Below are positions 59,998 through 64,000 of a DNA stretch of 64,000 nt, in pieces (position 1 is the first letter of the stretch; the number at the start of each line of letters is the position of its first letter). A program made the position numbers and the translations under genes. A model generated the notes under the pieces. The model did not search any database. It was not told the DNA's origin and saw only the letters and a program-made list of their open reading frames with translations. The DNA is from Enterovirga rhinocerotis (GTDB lineage: Bacteria > Pseudomonadota > Alphaproteobacteria > Rhizobiales > Beijerinckiaceae), in contig NZ_SNZR01000017.1 of assembly GCF_004363955.1 (NCBI RefSeq), positions 1-64,000 on the forward strand, in the 5' to 3' direction.

Positions 59998-60694
59998 GAT
60001 CGAGGGCCTGAACGCCTGGTACGGCGCGAGCCATGTCCTCCACGGCATCTCGCTCGCGATCGCGCCGGGCGAGATCGTCGCGCTGGTCGGCCGCAACGGG
60101 GCCGGCAAGACGACCACCATCCGCTCCGCGATGGGACTGATGCCGAAGGCGACCGGCAGCGTGCGTTTCGCCGGGACCGAGCTTCTGGCGCTGCCCGCCC
60201 ATGCCCGGTTCCGGATGGGCCTCGCCTATGTGCCGGAGGATCGCCGGATCGTGCCCGGCCTCAGCGTGCGCGAGAACCTGCAGCTCGGCCTCGTCGCGAC
60301 CGACGGCTCGATCGACGAGCGCCGGGCCATCGACGAGATCGCGGAAAGCTTTCCGCGCCTCAAGGAGCGTCTCGACCAGGAGGGCGTCACCCTGTCCGGC
60401 GGCGAGCAGCAGATGCTCGCCATCGCGCGGGCCATGATCGCGAAACCGAAGATGATCCTTCTCGACGAGCCGTCCGAAGGCATCATGCCGGTCCTCGTCG
60501 AGGAGATGGGCACGCTGTTCCGCCGCCTGCGCGACACGGGCGTGACGCTGCTTCTCGTCGAGCAGAACGTCGAATGGGCGCTGCGGCTCGCCGACCACGC
60601 CGTCATCATCGACCAGGGCGAGGTCGTCCATCGCAGCACCGCCGCCGCCCTGCTCGCGGACAAGGCCATGCAGGACCGCTACTGCGCCGTCTGA
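59984..60694 (+). CDS. livF: Branched-chain-type ABC ATPase LivF
   Basis: 236 residues from ATG 59984 (ATG 59990 equally possible), overlapping livG by 14 bp. Walker A is GRNGAGKTT, the signature is LSGGEQQMLAIARAM, Walker B is MILLDEPSEGI, and the LivF-specific LVEQNVEWALRLADHAVIIDQGEVVH is present. Last gene of the hydroxylase-transport operon. Confidence 0.94.
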   Translation: MAMLEIEGLNAWYGASHVLHGISLAIAPGEIVALVGRNGAGKTTTIRSAMGLMPKATGSVRFAGTELLALPAHARFRMGLAYVPEDRRIVPGLSVRENLQLGLVATDGSIDERRAIDEIAESFPRLKERLDQEGVTLSGGEQQMLAIARAMIAKPKMILLDEPSEGIMPVLVEEMGTLFRRLRDTGVTLLLVEQNVEWALRLADHAVIIDQGEVVHRSTAAALLADKAMQDRYCAV

Positions 60695-60776
60695 CCCCGG
60701 CCGACGACGCTCCCACCCCCCGGCGGCGACGCCGAGCCCGCGCCTTCGAAGCCCTCGCGGACGCGGCGCGTCCTCG

Positions 60777-61631
60777 TCAGTTCAGGAACGTATCGAAGCG
60801 CCGCCACAGGTCTTGGCCGCGATTCAGGGAATCCTGCATGCTCTCCCGGCTCAGGCGCGCAACCTCGCCCACGAGCGCTCCGGCCACGCTCATCAGGGCC
60901 GTGAAGGAATCGAACACCGACAGGCTTGCCGTCTGTGCGAGCAGCCGGTGCGTGGCGAAGGGCATGAGCGGCGAGAGCGGCGTATCGGTCAGCACGACGA
61001 CGGCGGCGCCCATGTCGCGGAAATGGCCGGCGACCTTCCGGCTGTTCGGGCTGTAGCGGCGGATGCTGACGCAGATCAGGACATCGTCGGGGCGGGACCA
61101 CAAGAGCCGATCCGCGAGCATGGCCTGCCCGGTCTCGAGCAGCACCACATCCCGCCGGCACAGGTTGAGATGCGAGAACAGGAAATAGGCGATCGCGTAG
61201 CTGTCCTTCTCGCCGATCACATAGACCCGGCCCCGGCTCTCCGAGACGGCGGCGACGGCCGCCGCGAAGCCGTCCGGATCGATCTGGCCGAAGGTCGCCC
61301 TCAGGTTGGTGGCTTCGGCCGCCGCATGTCGCGCCAGAAGGTCGGCCGCGGACCGTTCGGAGCTGTCGGGAAGGCCGATGCGGTCGACGGGGGAATGCAG
61401 CTTCGAGACCACCTCCCGGCGGATCTCCTCCTGCGCCTCCGCGAAGCTGTCGTAGCCGAGCTTCGCGAAGAACCGGACCACGGTGGGAGGGCTGATCCCG
61501 GTGGCGCGGGCGATGGCCGAGGCCGATTGCAGGATCGCCTGGGGATAGTTCTGCGTGAGGTATTGCGCGATGTCGTGCTCCCGCGCCGTGAAATGAGCCT
61601 GCTCGGCCTCCAGGCGCTCCATGAGGGTCAT
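60777..61631 (-). CDS. RpiR/MurR-family transcriptional regulator
   Basis: 284 residues. The N-terminal RpiR HTH (LTQNYPQAILQSASAIARATGISPPTVVRFFAKLGYDSFAEAQEEIR) is followed by a C-terminal SIS sugar-phosphate isomerase-like sensor domain (RVYVIGEKDSYAIAYFLFSHLNL, DVLICVSIRRYSPNSRKVAGHFRDMGAAVVVLTDTPLSPL). It is divergent from the SDR and polyamine-type transporter genes, which it probably regulates. Confidence 0.9.
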   Translation of the reverse strand: MTLMERLEAEQAHFTAREHDIAQYLTQNYPQAILQSASAIARATGISPPTVVRFFAKLGYDSFAEAQEEIRREVVSKLHSPVDRIGLPDSSERSAADLLARHAAAEATNLRATFGQIDPDGFAAAVAAVSESRGRVYVIGEKDSYAIAYFLFSHLNLCRRDVVLLETGQAMLADRLLWSRPDDVLICVSIRRYSPNSRKVAGHFRDMGAAVVVLTDTPLSPLMPFATHRLLAQTASLSVFDSFTALMSVAGALVGEVARLSRESMQDSLNRGQDLWRRFDTFLN

Positions 61632-61714
61632 CGCACCTCCACTCGCTACGGGCCCGCGACGCGGTTCAGCTCGGATGTCGCGTTTTTGCGCACGATGCCG
61701 CCGATGAAATGATC

Positions 61715-61743
61715 TTTACACAAAATGGCGTCTAGGAAATATT
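61715..61743 (+). promoter_or_regulatory. Candidate sigma-70 promoter upstream of SDR-ABC operon
   Basis: TTTACA (61715-61720), 17 bp, then AATATT (61738-61743), in a locally AT-rich gap 70 bp before the SDR start. Confidence 0.35.
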
Positions 61744-61812
61744 GGTTTCAGAGAGATCGTGCCGCAGAGGTCCTCGCCGGGGCCTCCTCGCGCCCGGCGC
61801 CGTGGAGACACC

Positions 61813-62568
61813 ATGCCCCTTCCTGACGATCCCGTCGCCATCGTCACCGGCGCGGCGCGCGGCATCGGCCGGGCCTGCGCCGAGGAACTGGCCCGGAAGG
61901 GTTTCCGCGTCGCCCTCGCCGATCTCGACAGCAGCGATCTCGATGCGGCGGCCGAGGCCGTCGGCGAGATCGGGCCGGGCGCGATCGTGCTTCGCGGGGA
62001 TGTCAGCGACTACGAGGAGGTGCAGGCGCTCGCCGCCAGCGTCGTCGCGCGCTGGGGCCGGATCGACGTCCTGGTCAACAATGCCGGCATCTCGCAGCCC
62101 AAGTCGCTGCTGGAGATTTCCGAGGCCGAGTTCGACCGCACCATCGCGGTCAACCTCAAGGGCCATTTCAACTGGTGCAAGGCCGTCGCGCCCGGGATGG
62201 TGGCGCAGCAGGGCGGCCGCATCGTCAACATGTCGTCGATCAGCGCCGGCACGGGCGGCGCCCCCTCGGCCGTCAGCAAGTTCGCCTATGTGGCGGCGAA
62301 GGCCGGGGTGCAGGGCCTGACCCGAGGCCTCGCCAAGGAGCTGGCGCCGCACGTCACCGTGAACGCCATCTGCCCCGGCTCGATCGAGACGAGCCTCACC
62401 CGCGCGCTGATCAACGCGCGTCGCGAGGCGATCCAGGACACGATCCCGCTCGGACGCATCGGCACGCCGCTCGACATCGCGGTGGTGGTGGCTTTCCTCG
62501 CGACCGTCGAGCCGAACTTCATCACGGGCGAGATCATCGACGTGGACGGCGGCCAGTGGGTCAACTGA
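61813..62568 (+). CDS. Short-chain dehydrogenase/reductase
   Basis: 251 residues from ATG 61813 (GGAGACACC upstream). Classical SDR: cofactor motif TGAARGIGRACAEEL with Asp in ADLDSSD favouring NAD, NNAGIS, the catalytic Ser in MSSISAG, Tyr-x3-Lys in YVAAKAG, and PGSIETSL. The C-terminus ITGEIIDVDGGQWVN is standard. Its end overlaps the next gene by 13 bp. The substrate is unknown; the RpiR regulator next door hints at a sugar or sugar acid. Confidence 0.93.
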   Translation: MPLPDDPVAIVTGAARGIGRACAEELARKGFRVALADLDSSDLDAAAEAVGEIGPGAIVLRGDVSDYEEVQALAASVVARWGRIDVLVNNAGISQPKSLLEISEAEFDRTIAVNLKGHFNWCKAVAPGMVAQQGGRIVNMSSISAGTGGAPSAVSKFAYVAAKAGVQGLTRGLAKELAPHVTVNAICPGSIETSLTRALINARREAIQDTIPLGRIGTPLDIAVVVAFLATVEPNFITGEIIDVDGGQWVN

Positions 62569-63455
62569 CGCCCGCGCTGGCGGGGGGCGCAGCCGCCTCG
62601 CCGCCCCGCCGGATCGATACCGGCAAGGTCCTGTCGCTCGGCGCGCTTCTGGCGCCGGCGGTGCTGCTGCTCGCGGTCGGCCTGCTCTGGCCGTTCCTGA
62701 TGATGCTGCGGATGTCGTTCCTGGATCGGTTTCCCGATCCGACGGGACTGACGCTCGAATTCTACACCGCGGTCCTGACCGACACCTATTTCCTGCGCAT
62801 CATCGGGCGCACCTTCGCGCTCGGCCTCGTCGTCACCGCGATCACGGCGGTCGTCGCCTATCCGGTCGCCTGGTATCTCGCGAGGTCCCGCTCGCGCTGG
62901 AAGCACCTCGTCTTCCTCGGCGTCATCTCGCCGCTGATGGTCTCGATCATCGTGCGCACGATCGGCTGGACGATCATCCTCGGCAACGAGGGCTTCATCA
63001 ACGCGATGCTCACCTCGCTCGGCATCATCGATACCCCCCTGCGGCTCATGCAGAGCTTCTGGAGCGTGGTCGCCGGCATGGTGCACATCCTGATCCCCTT
63101 CATGGTGCTGTCGATCGCCTCGGTGCTCGGCAAGATCGATCCGAGCTACGCGGAGGCCGCGACCGTCATGGGCGCCAACCCCGTGCGCACCTTCCTGAAG
63201 GTGACATTGCCGCTCTCGGTGCAGGGCATCGCCGCGGGCTCCGTGATCGTGTTCTGCCTCACCGTCGGCGCCTATGTGACGCCGGTCATGCTGGGGCGCG
63301 GGCAGGTGAACGTGCTCGCCGTGACCATCCACGAGCAGATGGTGGTGCTGGTCGACTGGCCGACGGGAGCCGTCGTCGCGATGGTTCTCACGGCGGGCAC
63401 GATGGTCGTGCTGACCTTGTACGGCCTGTTCCTGCGCCGCCACGCGCAGCGATAG
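62556..63455 (+). CDS. ABC transporter permease (PotB/spermidine-putrescine type)
   Basis: 299 residues from GTG 62556, inside the end of the SDR gene. Membrane segments include LGALLAPAVLLLAVGLLWPFLMMLRMSF and TFALGLVVTAITAVVAYPVAWYLA. The EAA loop is SYAEAATVMGANPVRTFLKVTLPLSVQGIAAG. This is the PotB-like permease of a type I importer for polyamines, opines or similar cations. The 13-bp overlap with the SDR gene implies co-expression. Confidence 0.85.
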   Translation: MGQLTPALAGGAAASPPRRIDTGKVLSLGALLAPAVLLLAVGLLWPFLMMLRMSFLDRFPDPTGLTLEFYTAVLTDTYFLRIIGRTFALGLVVTAITAVVAYPVAWYLARSRSRWKHLVFLGVISPLMVSIIVRTIGWTIILGNEGFINAMLTSLGIIDTPLRLMQSFWSVVAGMVHILIPFMVLSIASVLGKIDPSYAEAATVMGANPVRTFLKVTLPLSVQGIAAGSVIVFCLTVGAYVTPVMLGRGQVNVLAVTIHEQMVVLVDWPTGAVVAMVLTAGTMVVLTLYGLFLRRHAQR

Positions 63456-63465
63456 GAGGCGGCCC

Positions 63466-64000
63466 ATGTCACAGCCGAATGCCGCCGCTCCGCCTGCCGC
63501 CCGCCTCCCGACGAGCGAGCGTGTGCTGAACGCCTACGTGATCGCGGTCCTCGTCTTCCTGGCGCTGCCGGTCTTCATCGTCGTGCCGCTCGCCTTCAGC
63601 GACGACGTCTCGCTGAGCTTCCCGCCGCGAGGCTTCTCGCTGCGCTGGTTCGCCAACATCCTGGAGCGGCCCGAATTCGGCCGCGCCTTCGCGCTCAGCG
63701 CCGCGATCGCGATCTTCGCGACGATCGTCGCGCTGACGGCCGGGACGCTCGCCGCCCTCGGCCTCGTGCGGCACCGCTTCCCCGGCCGGGATGCGACCGT
63801 CACCTTCTTCATGACGCCGCTGATCTTCCCCGCCATCGTCCTGGGCGCGGCGCTGGCGCTGATGCTGAGCCCGCTCGGCCTCCTGCGCAGCTTCTGGGGC
63901 CTCGCCCTGGCCCATGTGGTGCTGACCTTCCCCTACGTGCTGCGCACGGCGCTCGCGACCCTGTCGGAGATCGACCGGGCGCTGGCGGAGGCGGCCTATA
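63466..64000 (+). CDS. ABC transporter permease (PotC type), partial at window edge
   Basis: The first 178 residues of a permease starting at ATG 63466 (AGGAGG upstream); the frame is still open at base 64000. Segments are NAYVIAVLVFLALPVFIVVPLAFS, FSLRWFANILERPEFGRAFALSAAIAIFATIVALTAGTLAALGLV, and FFMTPLIFPAIVLGAALALML, with the start of the EAA loop (LSEIDRALAEAAY) at the very edge. It pairs with the PotB-like permease. The ATPase and binding protein are expected to the right. Confidence 0.88.
   Translation, partial: MSQPNAAAPPAARLPTSERVLNAYVIAVLVFLALPVFIVVPLAFSDDVSLSFPPRGFSLRWFANILERPEFGRAFALSAAIAIFATIVALTAGTLAALGLVRHRFPGRDATVTFFMTPLIFPAIVLGAALALMLSPLGLLRSFWGLALAHVVLTFPYVLRTALATLSEIDRALAEAAY

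Overview
The window is GC-rich, densely coded DNA with many overlapping ATGA/GTGA start-stop junctions. It carries PQQ synthesis genes with separate pqqC and pqqD, molybdenum hydroxylase and Liv-type transport operons, NsrR/NnrS and DUF1127. Together these point to an alphaproteobacterium, most likely Hyphomicrobiales (Rhizobiales); I cannot name the genus. No rRNA, tRNA or CRISPR array was seen.

Left part (1-16 kb), accessory in character. An IS21-like terminus (45-95) is followed by a complete PvuII-type restriction-modification system: an N4-cytosine methyltransferase divergent from overlapping C (controller) and R (endonuclease) genes. Next come a sorbosone/glucose dehydrogenase-like PQQ enzyme and the pqqABCDE operon. 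pqqA is a 29-residue gene followed by a hairpin, and pqqE is interrupted by an in-frame TAA. Then follow a HTH-GAF regulator, a GMC oxidoreductase - P450 - FAD monooxygenase operon, a DUF1127 protein, an orphan OmpR-type regulator and a secreted alpha/beta hydrolase.

16-17 kb is a graveyard: an SDR gene with an internal deletion, a C-terminal scrap of a C5-cytosine methyltransferase, and a twice-frameshifted restriction-associated gene.

17-34 kb: an AraC regulator with an arylsulfatase, a DUF202 membrane protein, a truncated outer-membrane protein, aldehyde metabolism (AKR, DUF779, aldehyde dehydrogenase, Nudix, zinc alcohol dehydrogenase), a Crp/Fnr regulator with two DUF1254/DUF1214 proteins and an outer-membrane channel-like protein, an LLM flavin oxidoreductase, a PAS protein and an XRE regulator.

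34-42.5 kb: one minus-strand operon running isonitrile hydratase-like (DJ-1/PfpI) -> orphan ABC binding protein -> N-acyl-D-amino-acid deacylase-like -> CobW GTPase -> DadA-like oxidase. A GlxA-type activator is divergent from it and a creatininase-family gene is nearby. This could be an isonitrile/formamide-to-amine route.

43-51.4 kb: TonB receptor -> ABC binding protein/permease/ATPase -> NnrS, beside a DUF1971-truncated globin fusion divergent from an NsrR-type [Fe-S] repressor. This looks like nitric-oxide or metal biology.

51.4-64 kb: a TetR regulator divergent from a molybdenum hydroxylase (FAD, Fe-S and Mo subunits) and a full Liv-type ABC importer. The promoter between them is bracketed by an 18-bp inverted operator pair. 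An RpiR regulator, an SDR and the start of a polyamine-type ABC transporter follow and run off the right edge.
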